Assembly (NCBI GenBank): GCA_012799255.1
Contig: JAAZLQ010000399.1
Location: 1 to 34,292, forward strand
Origin: Bacillota bacterium
GTDB lineage: Bacteria; Bacillota_G; Limnochordia; DTU010
Direction: 5' to 3'
Length of the DNA stretch: 34,292 nt
Below are positions 7,450 through 15,891 of this stretch, in pieces. Under the pieces are notes generated by a model that worked only from the letters and a program-made list of their open reading frames with translations, did no database searches and was not told where the DNA came from. The stretch's first letter is position 1, and every line of letters begins with the position of its first letter. The position numbers were made by a program, and so were the translations under genes.

Positions 7450-7456
7450 TAAAAAC

Positions 7457-8803
7457 ATGCCAATTCAAGACTGGCGCGATCTAGAGCGCCTTGTACTCGC
7501 AAGAGACTTCAAAGCTGTTCGGACAGAATTGTCCATGTTCCAGGATGCAGATATTGCCGACTTTATGGAGGAATTAAACCGGGAACAAGTAGTCTTGGTT
7601 TTTCGTTCCTTGCCCAAGGACAGGGCTGCTGAGATTTTTTCCTATTTGTCGGTGGAGATGCAAGAGTATATTGTTAGCGCGATTACTGATCAAGAGGTAG
7701 GTTCTATTATTGACCAGCTTTTTGTGGATGATGCCGCTGACTTTTTAGAGGAGATGCCAGCAAGTGTAGTAAAAAGGGTGCTTAAAAATGCTTCGTCAGA
7801 GACACGGACCTTAATCAATCAGTTTCTCCAGTATCCTCCCCACTCTGCAGGTAGCATCATGACGGCTGAGTTTGTGGATTTGAAAAAAACGATGCTCGTA
7901 TCCGATGCTTTTCAGCGGATTAGGCGTACGGCCATTGATAAAGAAACTGTCTATACTTGCTATGTAATGGATGCGAATCGCCGCCTAGAGGGTGTGGTGA
8001 CAGTCAAAGAGTTGTTCTTGGCTGATGAAAATGCGATTATTGGCGATATCATGGAGACGAATGTGATATCCGCGAGCACCAGCGATGACCAAGAAGAGGT
8101 GGCTGCACTATTTTCCAAATACGACTTTATCTCACTGCCCGTCGTCGACCATGAGAATAGATTAGTCGGGATTGTTACTTTCGACGACATTATGGAAGTA
8201 ATTCACCAAGAGGCCACTGAAGACTTTCAAAAGATGGCAGCTATGGCGCCTTCTGACAAACCGTATCTTAAAACCAGCATACTAGAGTTGGCAAAGAATC
8301 GAATTATGTGGTTAATGATCCTCATGATTTCGGGCATGATTATCGGCGGTATTCTAGAGCGGTATGAAGCGGCTTTTGTTACGCTTCCGATCTTGGTAAC
8401 CTTCATTCCCATGCTCACAGATACTGGTGGTAACGCAGGATCACAGAGTTCCACCTTGGTAATTCGGGGTATGGCGCTAAATGAAATAAACACCAAAGAT
8501 TTTGGCCGGGTGTTTATGAAAGAGTTGGGAGTGAGTCTCTTGGTTGGGGCCGCCCTGGCAGCTGCCAATTTTCTGAGATTGCTCTTAACCTATCCAGGCG
8601 AGTATATGGTGGCACTTGTTGTTTCGTTAGCTCTATTTGCCACTGTTCTCTTGGGAAAGACGGTAGGGAGCACGTTGCCGTTGTTTGCTAAAAAGGTGAA
8701 TGCAGATCCTGCCATCATGGCTGCACCTTTGATCACCACCATTGTTGATGCCTGCGCTTTAATCATCTACTTTAAGATTGTTGAACTCTTGCTCTTGCCA
8801 TAA
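7457..8803 (+). CDS. mgtE: Magnesium transporter MgtE
   Basis: A 448-residue MgtE of normal length. Residues 1 to about 130 form the cytoplasmic N domain (helical repeats such as DRAAEIFSYLSVEMQEYIV). Two CBS domains follow, about residues 135-255, ending LPVVDHENRLVGIVTFDDI. The C-terminal half carries five membrane helices with TDTGGNAGSQSSTLVIRG, the conserved pore region. MgtE is a Mg2+-gated channel in which the cytoplasmic domains close the pore when magnesium is plentiful. ATG 7457 is chosen because AAGGAGGA lies seven bases upstream and MPIQDWRDLERL begins the family-like sequence; the open frame upstream is the structured leader. The next gene, ridA, seems to have its own promoter. 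Confidence 0.95.
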   Translation: MPIQDWRDLERLVLARDFKAVRTELSMFQDADIADFMEELNREQVVLVFRSLPKDRAAEIFSYLSVEMQEYIVSAITDQEVGSIIDQLFVDDAADFLEEMPASVVKRVLKNASSETRTLINQFLQYPPHSAGSIMTAEFVDLKKTMLVSDAFQRIRRTAIDKETVYTCYVMDANRRLEGVVTVKELFLADENAIIGDIMETNVISASTSDDQEEVAALFSKYDFISLPVVDHENRLVGIVTFDDIMEVIHQEATEDFQKMAAMAPSDKPYLKTSILELAKNRIMWLMILMISGMIIGGILERYEAAFVTLPILVTFIPMLTDTGGNAGSQSSTLVIRGMALNEINTKDFGRVFMKELGVSLLVGAALAAANFLRLLLTYPGEYMVALVVSLALFATVLLGKTVGSTLPLFAKKVNADPAIMAAPLITTIVDACALIIYFKIVELLLLP

Positions 8804-8833
8804 TGAAAAAACTTGTTGGCTACCCCAAGGGAA

Positions 8834-8862
8834 TTGGCTCCACTTCGGGAAAATACTATATA
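8834..8862 (+). promoter_or_regulatory. Candidate sigma-A promoter for ridA
   Basis: TTGGCT (8834-8839), 17 bases, TATATA (8857-8862), 26 bases before the ridA start. Three and four of six matches, correct spacing and an AT-rich -10 region. Confidence 0.4.
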
Positions 8863-8888
8863 AAAAGACAGACACGGAGGGAATCAAG

Positions 8889-9272
8889 ATGCGTAAAATA
8901 GTGCACACAGAAAAGGCTCCAGCAGCGGTTGGGCCGTACAGTCAAGGTGTTAAAACTGGTAACTTGCTTTTCATTTCCGGGCAGCTGGGTGTCGATATGA
9001 CTACCGGTGAAATTGCCTATGATTGTGTAGAAACCCAAACAAAGCAGGTACTAACTAACTTGGAAAGTATTGCCCAGGCTGGGGGAACGTCTTTGGCAAA
9101 TGCGGTGAAAGTGACTGTATACCTGACCAATATGGTTGATTTCGAGAAAATGAACGCAGTTTATGCAACCTTCTTCCCAGAAAATCCACCTGCGAGAGTC
9201 TGTGTTGAGGTAGGAGCTTTGCCCAAAGGGGTAAACGTAGAGATGGATGCCATTTGTGTCTGTGACAATTAA
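8889..9272 (+). CDS. ridA: 2-iminobutanoate/2-iminopropanoate deaminase RidA
   Basis: A 127-residue RidA (YjgF/YER057c/UK114) protein. It has the family features APAAVGPYSQGVKTGNLLFISGQ near the start (split here as APAAVGPYSQG and LLFISGQLG) and PPARVCVEVGALPKGVNVEM near the end, including the conserved Arg of the active-site cleft. RidA hydrolyses reactive enamine/imine intermediates made by PLP enzymes and so protects them from damage. ATG 8889 is chosen because CGGAGGG lies eight bases upstream; the open frame before it lacks similarity. ddl follows after 24 bases, and both may share the promoter at 8834-8862. Confidence 0.94.
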   Translation: MRKIVHTEKAPAAVGPYSQGVKTGNLLFISGQLGVDMTTGEIAYDCVETQTKQVLTNLESIAQAGGTSLANAVKVTVYLTNMVDFEKMNAVYATFFPENPPARVCVEVGALPKGVNVEMDAICVCDN

Positions 9273-9296
9273 CTAATCAAGCGGGGAGGATGTGGC

Positions 9297-10295
9297 ATGG
9301 CCAAATTGAGGGTGGGCGTGATTTACGGAGGCCGTTCAGGTGAACATGAAGTATCATTGGTAAGCGCCCGTTCTGTGATGGATGCTCTAGACAAAGAAAA
9401 ATATGAGGTTATACCAATCAAGATTGGTAAAGATGGTAAGTGGCAGCAACACATCATTCAAGCTGATCCAACGATAGACTCGGGCTTCGATGTTATTTTT
9501 CCAGTGCTCCACGGTCCATATGGAGAAGATGGGACTATCCAAGGATTATTAGAGTTGGCCAACCTCCCTTATGTGGGAGCAGGCGTAGCTTCCTCAGGGG
9601 CATCTATGGATAAAGCACTGATGCGAGCCCTTTTTGCCCAGGCGCATTTGCCACTTCTCCCTTGGGAAGTAGTTCTAGGTTATGAATGGAAGGAACATCC
9701 CCAAGAAGTCACAGCAAAACTTGAGGATACTTTGGGGTATCCCATGTTTGTAAAACCAGCCAACTTAGGTTCCAGTGTAGGTATTAGCAAGGTGAAATCG
9801 CCTGAGGATTTAGGCCCAGCTATGGACCTTGCCTTAAGTTTCGATCGCAAAGTAGTAGTAGAGCAGGGTATGGTTAATGCACGTGAAATCGAATGCAGTG
9901 TTTTGGGCCATAACAACCCAGAAGCTTCGATTCTGGGCGAAATTGTGCCTGCCCATGAGTTCTATGATTACCAGGCCAAATACCATAATGTTGAGTCAAA
10001 ACTGATTATCCCCGCTCCCTTAAATGAGCAGCAAACCGAAACCATTAGGAACTACGCTTGTCGTGCTTTTCAGGCCGTGGATTGCTCGGGCCTGGGCCGG
10101 GTTGATTTTCTGGTTAACGGCCAAGGCGATATTTTCCTCAATGAGATCAATACCATCCCAGGATTCACCCAGATAAGTATGTATCCCAAACTTTGGGAGC
10201 AATCAGGTATTCCCTATGCCGAGCTTCTTGACCGCCTGATTGAGCTGGCTTTAGAAAAGCATCAGGAGCGCAAAGCGCTACGAACCAGTATCTAG
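9297..10295 (+). CDS. ddl: D-alanine--D-alanine ligase
   Basis: A 332-residue ATP-grasp ligase that joins two D-alanines for the peptidoglycan stem peptide. Visible motifs are GGRSGEHEVSLVSARSV near the N terminus, LPYVGAGVASSGASMDK, the glycine-rich GSSVGISKV, and the metal/ATP site EINTIPGFTQISMYPKL. The omega-loop reads FYDYQAKYH, keeping the Lys-Tyr pair typical of D-Ala-D-Ala ligases, so D-lactate specificity is unlikely. Start ATG follows GGGGAGGATG. It lies between ridA and the ABC-F gene with short gaps and is probably cotranscribed with them. The ddl/ddlA/ddlB subtype cannot be set from this alone. Confidence 0.95.
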   Translation: MAKLRVGVIYGGRSGEHEVSLVSARSVMDALDKEKYEVIPIKIGKDGKWQQHIIQADPTIDSGFDVIFPVLHGPYGEDGTIQGLLELANLPYVGAGVASSGASMDKALMRALFAQAHLPLLPWEVVLGYEWKEHPQEVTAKLEDTLGYPMFVKPANLGSSVGISKVKSPEDLGPAMDLALSFDRKVVVEQGMVNAREIECSVLGHNNPEASILGEIVPAHEFYDYQAKYHNVESKLIIPAPLNEQQTETIRNYACRAFQAVDCSGLGRVDFLVNGQGDIFLNEINTIPGFTQISMYPKLWEQSGIPYAELLDRLIELALEKHQERKALRTSI

Positions 10296-10317
10296 TAAGG
10301 TAGGTGATGACGCAGTA

Positions 10318-12180
10318 GTGATCATCCAGGACTTATGGAAGTTTTTTGGAGATGAACTTGTCTTTAAAGACGTCACCGCCACCATTGGACCCCGAGATCG
10401 CATTGGTCTTGTGGGTGCCAATGGGGTGGGGAAAACCACCTTGCTAAAAACGCTAGTGGGTGAACTGAGCCCTGATCGGGGGCAGATTACTCGTCCTGGA
10501 GGTTTTTCGCAAGGTTATTTGTGGCAAACGTTGCCAACGGAGCAGAAGACTCTCCACGAGTTTTTAAAGGAACCCTTTCAGGAGCAAATACAGCTTGAAG
10601 AGGCGATGCGATCTATAGAGCGGGAACTAGCATCGTTAGAGCCTGGTCCCGCTTTGAATGACGCCATGCGGCGCTATGCCAATGCTCAGGATCGCTTTGA
10701 GCATGGTGGTGGCTATGATTATCTAGTTCAAATCAATTGGGTAACTGCGGGTTTAGGGTTTTCTGAACAAGATCTGACCCGAAGTCTTAGCACCTTCAGT
10801 GGTGGCGAGCAGATGCGGGTCAGCTTAGCTCGGCTGTTATTGGATCGCCCTTCCTTGCTTGTCTTGGACGAGCCCACTAATCATCTTGATGTGGATGCCA
10901 TTCGTTGGCTCGAAGATTTTCTTAGCACCTATTCTGGGGCTTTTATTGTAGTATCCCATGATCGCTATTTTTTGGACAAGGTTGCAACCCACATCTGGGA
11001 GCTACATCAACATACACTCCACCAATATAAAGGTAATTATTCAGAGTTCCTGCCCCAGCGTGAACTGCGCCACACCCAGCTGGAAGAAAGCTTAGAAAGG
11101 CAGCAACAAGAACGTGCCCGTATGGAGTTCTTTATTCAAAAATTTAAGGCAGGTACCCGATCTCGACAAGCAAAAAACATGGGAAAAAGGCTCGCCCGCT
11201 TGCCAGATATTGAAAGGGTTCTCGATGACCCCAGTATGGTCTTTCGCTTTGAACCAAAGCGCCAATCAGGAAGCAAAATTGTAACGCTAGATAATGTCAA
11301 AAAGTCCTTTGGTGCAAACAGAGTGCTTAAGGGGATTTCGACTGAAGTAAGAAGGGGCCAGCGCATTGCTCTTTTAGGTCCCAATGGAAGTGGAAAAACG
11401 ACTTTGCTAAAGATCTTAGCAGGACAGCACAATTTTGAAGGAAACTTGACTTGGGGTACTGGCATTGATTTAGGATATTTCTCTCAGCAAATCACTTTTG
11501 ATCCTGAGAATACAGTCCTAGAAGAACTGTATGATGAACATCGTCTAGAACTTGGAGTATTGCGTTCTGTACTCGCCCGCTTTTTATTCCGCGGTGAAGA
11601 TGTTTTTAAGCAAACCTCGGTGTTAAGTGGCGGTGAGCGCAACCGTTTGGCTCTGGCCAAATTACTTTTGCATCGTCCGAATGTACTATTATTGGACGAG
11701 CCCACTAACCATCTGGATATCTTTGCTAGGGAAGCGTTAGAAAATGCTTTGGTTGAGTTTGGTGGTACCATCATTTTTGTCTCCCATGATCGCTATTTTA
11801 TTGATAAGTTAGCTACCCATATCTGGGCGCTAGAAGGTGGTTCGTTGCAGGAGTATGTAGGTGGTTTCCGGGATTATGAAGAGGCTCGCCGCGGACTGGC
11901 GAATGCTCCAGAGGCGGAAAAACCCAAGAAATCAGCAACCGCTCAGAAAACTCAACGGACAAGTGCCAAGCTAAAGAAACTCCTGGAGGAATTGGAAGAA
12001 GAAATCGCTCGCCTAGAAGAAAGAGTGAACGAGCTCGAAACCACTTTAGCTTCACCTGAACTTTATCAGGATGAAACCCAAAGTGTAGCTGTGGTTCAAG
12101 AATACAAGGCCTTAAATGATGAATTACGCCAAAAATACGAACTTTGGGAAGAACTAGTGGACGAGCAGGAAAGGGGGTGA
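10318..12180 (+). CDS. ABC-F family ATPase (Uup/YdiF-like)
   Basis: A 620-residue protein with two ABC ATPase domains and no membrane segments, as in ABC-F translation factors. Walker A motifs are GANGVGKTT (residues 33-41) and GPNGSGKTT (about 354-362). Signatures are FSGGEQMR and LSGGERNR, each followed by LDEPTNHLD. Between the domains is the charged helical linker (ERQQQERARMEFFIQKFKAG) that in ABC-F proteins reaches the P-site tRNA. The C-terminal 75 or so residues are a Glu/Lys-rich coiled coil as in Uup/YdiF. Members rescue stalled ribosomes, and some give antibiotic resistance; nothing here points to resistance. GTG start preceded by AAGGTAGG. The dnaD-like gene begins four bases after the stop. 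Confidence 0.92.
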   Translation: MIIQDLWKFFGDELVFKDVTATIGPRDRIGLVGANGVGKTTLLKTLVGELSPDRGQITRPGGFSQGYLWQTLPTEQKTLHEFLKEPFQEQIQLEEAMRSIERELASLEPGPALNDAMRRYANAQDRFEHGGGYDYLVQINWVTAGLGFSEQDLTRSLSTFSGGEQMRVSLARLLLDRPSLLVLDEPTNHLDVDAIRWLEDFLSTYSGAFIVVSHDRYFLDKVATHIWELHQHTLHQYKGNYSEFLPQRELRHTQLEESLERQQQERARMEFFIQKFKAGTRSRQAKNMGKRLARLPDIERVLDDPSMVFRFEPKRQSGSKIVTLDNVKKSFGANRVLKGISTEVRRGQRIALLGPNGSGKTTLLKILAGQHNFEGNLTWGTGIDLGYFSQQITFDPENTVLEELYDEHRLELGVLRSVLARFLFRGEDVFKQTSVLSGGERNRLALAKLLLHRPNVLLLDEPTNHLDIFAREALENALVEFGGTIIFVSHDRYFIDKLATHIWALEGGSLQEYVGGFRDYEEARRGLANAPEAEKPKKSATAQKTQRTSAKLKKLLEELEEEIARLEERVNELETTLASPELYQDETQSVAVVQEYKALNDELRQKYELWEELVDEQERG

Positions 12181-12184
12181 GGCC

Positions 12185-12853
12185 ATGTCCGGTCAACAGA
12201 ATAGAGGTGTACTACTAAGGGGTGTGCCAGGTTTGCCCATCCAGGTACCCCTCGAAATTTTGCAGAGTCAGGCTAGGCTAGGACCCATTGCCACCTTGGT
12301 TTGGATCAATCTTGTGGCCATGGTGCAAGTAGGCAAGCCTCTGCAAATAGATGATTTGGCCGCGCAAATGGGTCTGGTGAAACGAGATGTGAGCCAAGCG
12401 CTCGCCCTTTTAGCCGATAACGGCTGGATCAATGATGAGGGTTTAGAGATCCAATTGGTTATTCCTACGCTTGAGGAGAGCGCAGTGTCTCTAGAAACTC
12501 CGGTTAATGTGGAATCAGATGCTTTTGAGTGGCTGGTAAGTTACTGGACCGCGAGAGTGGCCCAGCCTTCTCCAGAGGAGATGCGTAAGTTGCTGTTTTG
12601 GATGGAGCGTAAGAACTTATCCCACGAGGTTATTGCGGTAGCTATTGAAGAGATGTTTGTTTCTGCTACCCACCCAAGTTTCCCTTATTTAGAAGGGATT
12701 CTCCGTAATTGGCATGGTATCGGAGTACGCACTTATAATGATCTTCTCGAGAATCCCCACCTTACCAAAGTCCTGGCACCAATTGCCGGTCGCAAGGAAC
12801 CCAGCCCCGCAGAACAACGTTGGAGAGAGGTATTTCCTGATGAATTCGATTGA
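12185..12853 (+). CDS. DnaD-domain replication protein
   Basis: A 222-residue protein with a winged-helix-like N-terminal half (LQIDDLAAQMGLVKRDVSQA followed by LALLADNGWI) and a C-terminal DnaD domain. The domain signature is FPYLEGILRNWHGIGVRTY at about residues 163-181. In Bacillus, DnaD and DnaB initiator proteins share this domain and help load the replicative helicase. Here the gene overlaps the helicase gene by 14 bases, which strongly suggests a role in helicase loading or origin remodelling. The start follows GGGGGTGAGG, part of it inside the preceding stop region. Whether it is the functional equivalent of B. subtilis DnaD or DnaB cannot be decided from one sequence. Confidence 0.82.
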   Translation: MSGQQNRGVLLRGVPGLPIQVPLEILQSQARLGPIATLVWINLVAMVQVGKPLQIDDLAAQMGLVKRDVSQALALLADNGWINDEGLEIQLVIPTLEESAVSLETPVNVESDAFEWLVSYWTARVAQPSPEEMRKLLFWMERKNLSHEVIAVAIEEMFVSATHPSFPYLEGILRNWHGIGVRTYNDLLENPHLTKVLAPIAGRKEPSPAEQRWREVFPDEFD

Positions 12854-14219
12854 TCCTAACTTACATAACGAGTTACCGATAGACTTAAATGCAGAACGTC
12901 AGGTTCTAGGAATCCTGATCAAACACCCTGCCCAAGTGGATAAGGTGATTGACCATCTCCGACCTGCCCACTTTGTGGATTTAGCTCATCGCAGAATTTA
13001 CGAAATAATCCTGGATTTGTATCACAAACAGGGACGCATATCCTATACGCAGATTTACAATCGTTTGTTAAGTGATTCTATCATTGAATCGCCTGCGGAG
13101 CTCTTAATCTCTTTAACAGAGTCGTTTGTGGCGTTAAGTGAGCTTCAACCCAGTGTGGAAGTTTTGAAGCACAAAGAAGGAATTCGGCGCCTAATAAAGG
13201 CTACCGATGAAATTAAAGCACTAGCCCTTGACCCCAATGCAGAGGATCTAGCGGAGATCCAGGCTAAAGCTCAAGAGTTGATCTTTGATGCCAGCCAAGC
13301 TAGTGATTCTACAGGTGATGAGGTAAAGAATCTTCTTGAGGTTTTGAGCAGATGCTATCTAAACCTACTTAATCGGAAAGAAGGTTTAGATGATGCCTAT
13401 GGTCTATCTGTTAGGTATCCGTCCATAGATGGTATGACCACAGGATTTAAGAAAAAAGACCTGATTATCTTAGCGGCCCGCCCCAGTATGGGTAAGACCG
13501 CCCTTGTCTTGAACATGGTCACCAATGTGGCTAAAAGAGGTATTCCGGTCATGATCTTTAGCTTGGAGATGGATGACGAGCAGCTCGGTGATCGAATTGT
13601 ACTTAGCGAGCTCTTTGCTCACCAAAAGGATGGTCAACATGTGGTATCTTCCCATGAATACCAGACCAAGCTCAGTGACGAACAGTTTCAGGTGACCCAA
13701 AAGGTCTTTAATGAGCTTTACAATCTACCCATTTCTATTGTGGATAAACGGGGCTTAACCGTGGCTGAAATTAGGGCCAAAGCTCGTAGATTCAAGGCGG
13801 AAAATCCAGATCTGGGATTAATTGTCATCGACTACCTTCAACTGATTAAGCCTCCAGCCCATTCCAATCGCAGTTGGACTTTGATTGTAGGAGAAATTGT
13901 GCGGGAACTTCGGGACCTGGCCGGTGAGCTAGATGTTCCTTTGATCCTTTGCTCCCAACTGAACCGTGGTGTAGAAAGCAGAGAGAACAAACGACCCATG
14001 ATGTCAGACTTAAGGGACTCTGGAAACATTGAGGAGTTTGCTGACGTGGTCATGTTTCTCTATCGTGACGACTATTACTACCCCGAGTTAGCCAAAGAAA
14101 ACGGAACAGAGGGTTTGGTCGAGATCATTTTTGCCAAGCAGCGTAAAGGAGCCACAGGCATGGTTCAGCTCCGCTTCATTAAAGAGTACACCAGGTTTAT
14201 TGAGGAATACAATAAGTAG
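12840..14219 (+). CDS. dnaB: Replicative DNA helicase
   Basis: A 459-residue DnaB-type hexameric helicase (called DnaC in B. subtilis). The N-terminal domain (about 1-110, NAERQVLGILI...) interacts with primase. The RecA-like motor has Walker A ARPSMGKTALVLN, Walker B LIVIDYLQLI, and the downstream motifs SQLNRGVESRENKRPMMSDL and FAKQRKGATG. No intein or insertion is visible. ATG 12840 is chosen because GAGAGAGG lies about nine bases upstream and the protein then begins MNSIDPNLHNELPIDLNAER, like homologues; in-frame codons further up lie inside the dnaD-like gene. The overlap suggests translational coupling. In many Firmicutes this gene directly follows rplI; here about 7.6 kb intervenes. 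Confidence 0.96.
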   Translation: MNSIDPNLHNELPIDLNAERQVLGILIKHPAQVDKVIDHLRPAHFVDLAHRRIYEIILDLYHKQGRISYTQIYNRLLSDSIIESPAELLISLTESFVALSELQPSVEVLKHKEGIRRLIKATDEIKALALDPNAEDLAEIQAKAQELIFDASQASDSTGDEVKNLLEVLSRCYLNLLNRKEGLDDAYGLSVRYPSIDGMTTGFKKKDLIILAARPSMGKTALVLNMVTNVAKRGIPVMIFSLEMDDEQLGDRIVLSELFAHQKDGQHVVSSHEYQTKLSDEQFQVTQKVFNELYNLPISIVDKRGLTVAEIRAKARRFKAENPDLGLIVIDYLQLIKPPAHSNRSWTLIVGEIVRELRDLAGELDVPLILCSQLNRGVESRENKRPMMSDLRDSGNIEEFADVVMFLYRDDYYYPELAKENGTEGLVEIIFAKQRKGATGMVQLRFIKEYTRFIEEYNK

Positions 14220-14232
14220 ATGGGGGTAGGTT

Positions 14233-14433
14233 ATGAGTTTACAAGATGACCTGGACAGGACACAGCTCGTTTTTCTTGACACCTGTCGTAAGTTGATGGA
14301 ACTGGGCTCGTTGACCAAGGAAGAGTATTTGGAAATTTCGGACCTCATTGATCGTCTAGATGAATACGACAATGAGAGTTTTAAGGCCGAACTGCGCAGA
14401 ATTAGTAAGGGCTTAAGCGATCTTATTAGCTAG
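14233..14433 (+). CDS. Small acidic helical protein of unknown function
   Basis: A 66-residue predicted protein that I do not recognise. It is acidic and almost entirely helix-forming, with no Cys, no membrane segment and no signal peptide. Heptad-like Leu/Ile spacing in SLTKEEYLEISDLIDRL suggests a coiled coil or helix-turn-helix bundle. ATG follows GGGGGTAGG with good spacing. It begins 13 bases after the helicase stop and ends a few bases before rsmA, so it is probably translated as part of that transcript. A protein this short could still be a chance frame, but the spacing and ribosome binding site argue for a real gene. Confidence 0.65.
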   Translation: MSLQDDLDRTQLVFLDTCRKLMELGSLTKEEYLEISDLIDRLDEYDNESFKAELRRISKGLSDLIS

Positions 14434-14444
14434 AGGTGAAGCAG

Positions 14445-15308
14445 GTGTCCCGAGTGACGAATCCGTCCTATGTTACCAAGATGATGAAACGGTGGGGCTT
14501 TAGTACCAAGAAAAGCCTAGGGCAGAACTTTTTGATTGATCAGAACATCGTAGGGCGCATTATTCAAAGTGCGGATCTACAACATGATAGTTGGGTTTTG
14601 GAAATTGGCCCAGGATTAGGGGCCCTTACACAGCCCATGGCTGAACAGGTTGAACAGGTTGTGGCCATGGAAATTGACCGCGAATTGGTCACCATATTGC
14701 AGGAGAGCCTAGATCGTCCTGAGATTAAGATAGTGGAAGGGGATGCCCTAGTACTAGACTGGGAAAAATTGCTCCGTGATAGTGGTTGGCAGGATCAGCC
14801 CTTGAGTTTGGTGGCCAACTTGCCTTATTATCTGACCACACCGCTGATTATGAAAGCTTTAGAAAGCAGTTTACCCTTTAGAAGCATCATTGTGATGGTG
14901 CAAAAGGAAGTCGCCTTGCGCATGCTCGCTTCCCCAAATAGTAAGGATTATGGCGTCCTTTCTTTAGCGGTTCAGTATTATGCAGAGGGATCGCTGGTGA
15001 TGAAGGTACCTAGAACGGTTTTCATTCCTGCCCCTGCTGTAGATTCGGCGGTGGTTAAGTTGACGCCCCGCCCTCCCCAGGTGGATGCTCCTAGATCACA
15101 ACTATTTGAAGTGATCAGAGCTGCTTTCCAGCAAAGGCGTAAAACCCTACGTAATGCCCTTAAACCACTGGTGGAAACATGGGGACTGTCGCTGGAGCAG
15201 TTGGATCAGGTCTTAGAAGCCTCAGAAATTGAACCAACTTTACGAGGAGAACGATTGTCGCTAGAAGATTATAGTAGAATAACGACAGAGTTGCTGAAGG
15301 GAGTGTAA
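14445..15308 (+). CDS. rsmA: 16S rRNA dimethyladenosine transferase RsmA (KsgA)
   Basis: A 287-residue methyltransferase that dimethylates two adjacent adenosines in the 3'-terminal hairpin of 16S rRNA during small-subunit assembly. Motifs: KSLGQNFLIDQNIV near the start, the SAM site LEIGPGLGALTQPM, acidic loop AMEIDRELV, catalytic motif NLPYYLTTPLI, and the C-terminal four-helix region with AFQQRRKTLRNAL. GTG 14445 is preferred: the GTG at 14436 lies inside the AGAGGTGAA that serves as ribosome binding site for 14445. It follows the small gene by 11 bases and is followed four bases later by the YkuK-family gene. In Bacillus the same enzyme lies upstream of veg. Confidence 0.95.
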   Translation: MSRVTNPSYVTKMMKRWGFSTKKSLGQNFLIDQNIVGRIIQSADLQHDSWVLEIGPGLGALTQPMAEQVEQVVAMEIDRELVTILQESLDRPEIKIVEGDALVLDWEKLLRDSGWQDQPLSLVANLPYYLTTPLIMKALESSLPFRSIIVMVQKEVALRMLASPNSKDYGVLSLAVQYYAEGSLVMKVPRTVFIPAPAVDSAVVKLTPRPPQVDAPRSQLFEVIRAAFQQRRKTLRNALKPLVETWGLSLEQLDQVLEASEIEPTLRGERLSLEDYSRITTELLKGV

Positions 15309-15312
15309 CAAA

Positions 15313-15780
15313 GTGGAGTTTATCAGCCCCACAAAGGGTAAACTAAGTTTTGATGAAGTGTTTCAAGATGTAATGACCTATGCCTCGGCAAACCCAGATG
15401 ACAGCTATCGTTTAATTGTGGGGACTGATTCCCAGATCAGGGATGACACCTGCTTTGTTACCGCGCTGATCGTCCACCGCCAGGGAAAGGGAGGACGATT
15501 TTTTTATACCCGTCGTTGGGAAGAGCATGTTCGCTCGTTAAGGCAAAGGATCTTTTTCGAGGCGTCGTTGTCTTTGAACTTAGCTTCCCGTTTAGCAGAA
15601 AAACTAGCTGAATCGGGTCACGAGTTTGATATGGAAATCCATTTGGATGTGGGAAATAATGGAGCAACAAAGACCTTAGTAAAAGAAGTTGTGGGTATGG
15701 TTAACGGGTCAGGATTTCTCTGCAAGATTAAGCCGGAGTCCTATGGTGCCTCAACTATAGCGGATCGTTATACCAAATAA
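15313..15780 (+). CDS. YkuK-family RNase H-like protein (DUF458)
   Basis: A 155-residue protein of the YkuK/DUF458 family, which has a predicted RNase H-like fold. Visible features are LIVGTDSQ near residue 36, a charged strand HRQGKGGRFFYTRRW, and the C-terminal block HLDVGNNGATKTLVKEVVGM followed by KPESYGASTIADRYTK. The Asp residues in VGTDS and HLDVG could form the metal site of such a fold; nuclease activity is not shown. GTG start preceded by AAGGGAG. It is tightly linked to rsmA, suggesting an RNA-related role. The first veg promoter starts only a few bases after its stop. Confidence 0.82.
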   Translation: MEFISPTKGKLSFDEVFQDVMTYASANPDDSYRLIVGTDSQIRDDTCFVTALIVHRQGKGGRFFYTRRWEEHVRSLRQRIFFEASLSLNLASRLAEKLAESGHEFDMEIHLDVGNNGATKTLVKEVVGMVNGSGFLCKIKPESYGASTIADRYTK

Positions 15781-15788
15781 AATTTCTC

Positions 15789-15817
15789 TTGACACCGACG
15801 CGCCAGCTTGATAGAAT
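15789..15817 (+). promoter_or_regulatory. veg promoter P1 (sigma-A)
   Basis: TTGACA (15789-15794), 17-base spacer, TAGAAT (15812-15817): six and five of six matches. It is the upstream member of a tandem pair feeding veg. Confidence 0.82.
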
Positions 15818-15827
15818 AATAATTTAA

Positions 15828-15856
15828 TTGACACCGGGCTTTACCTGTGATACAAT
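15828..15856 (+). promoter_or_regulatory. veg promoter P2 (sigma-A)
   Basis: TTGACA (15828-15833), 17-base spacer, TACAAT (15851-15856): six and five of six matches, 39 bases downstream of P1. The same hexamers and spacing are known from the strong Pveg promoter of B. subtilis. Confidence 0.88.
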
Positions 15857-15891
15857 AAAATTCGACAAAATGGTATAAGGCGGTGACAAAG

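Noticed and set aside
7367..7456. N-terminal extension of mgtE in the same open frame
   Set aside because: It lies in the structured leader, lacks MgtE similarity and lies upstream of an excellent ribosome binding site for ATG 7457.
12714..12839. Longer helicase start inside the dnaD-like gene
   Set aside because: These codons are in the wrong frame of a well-supported gene, and homologues start at MNSIDPNLHNEL.
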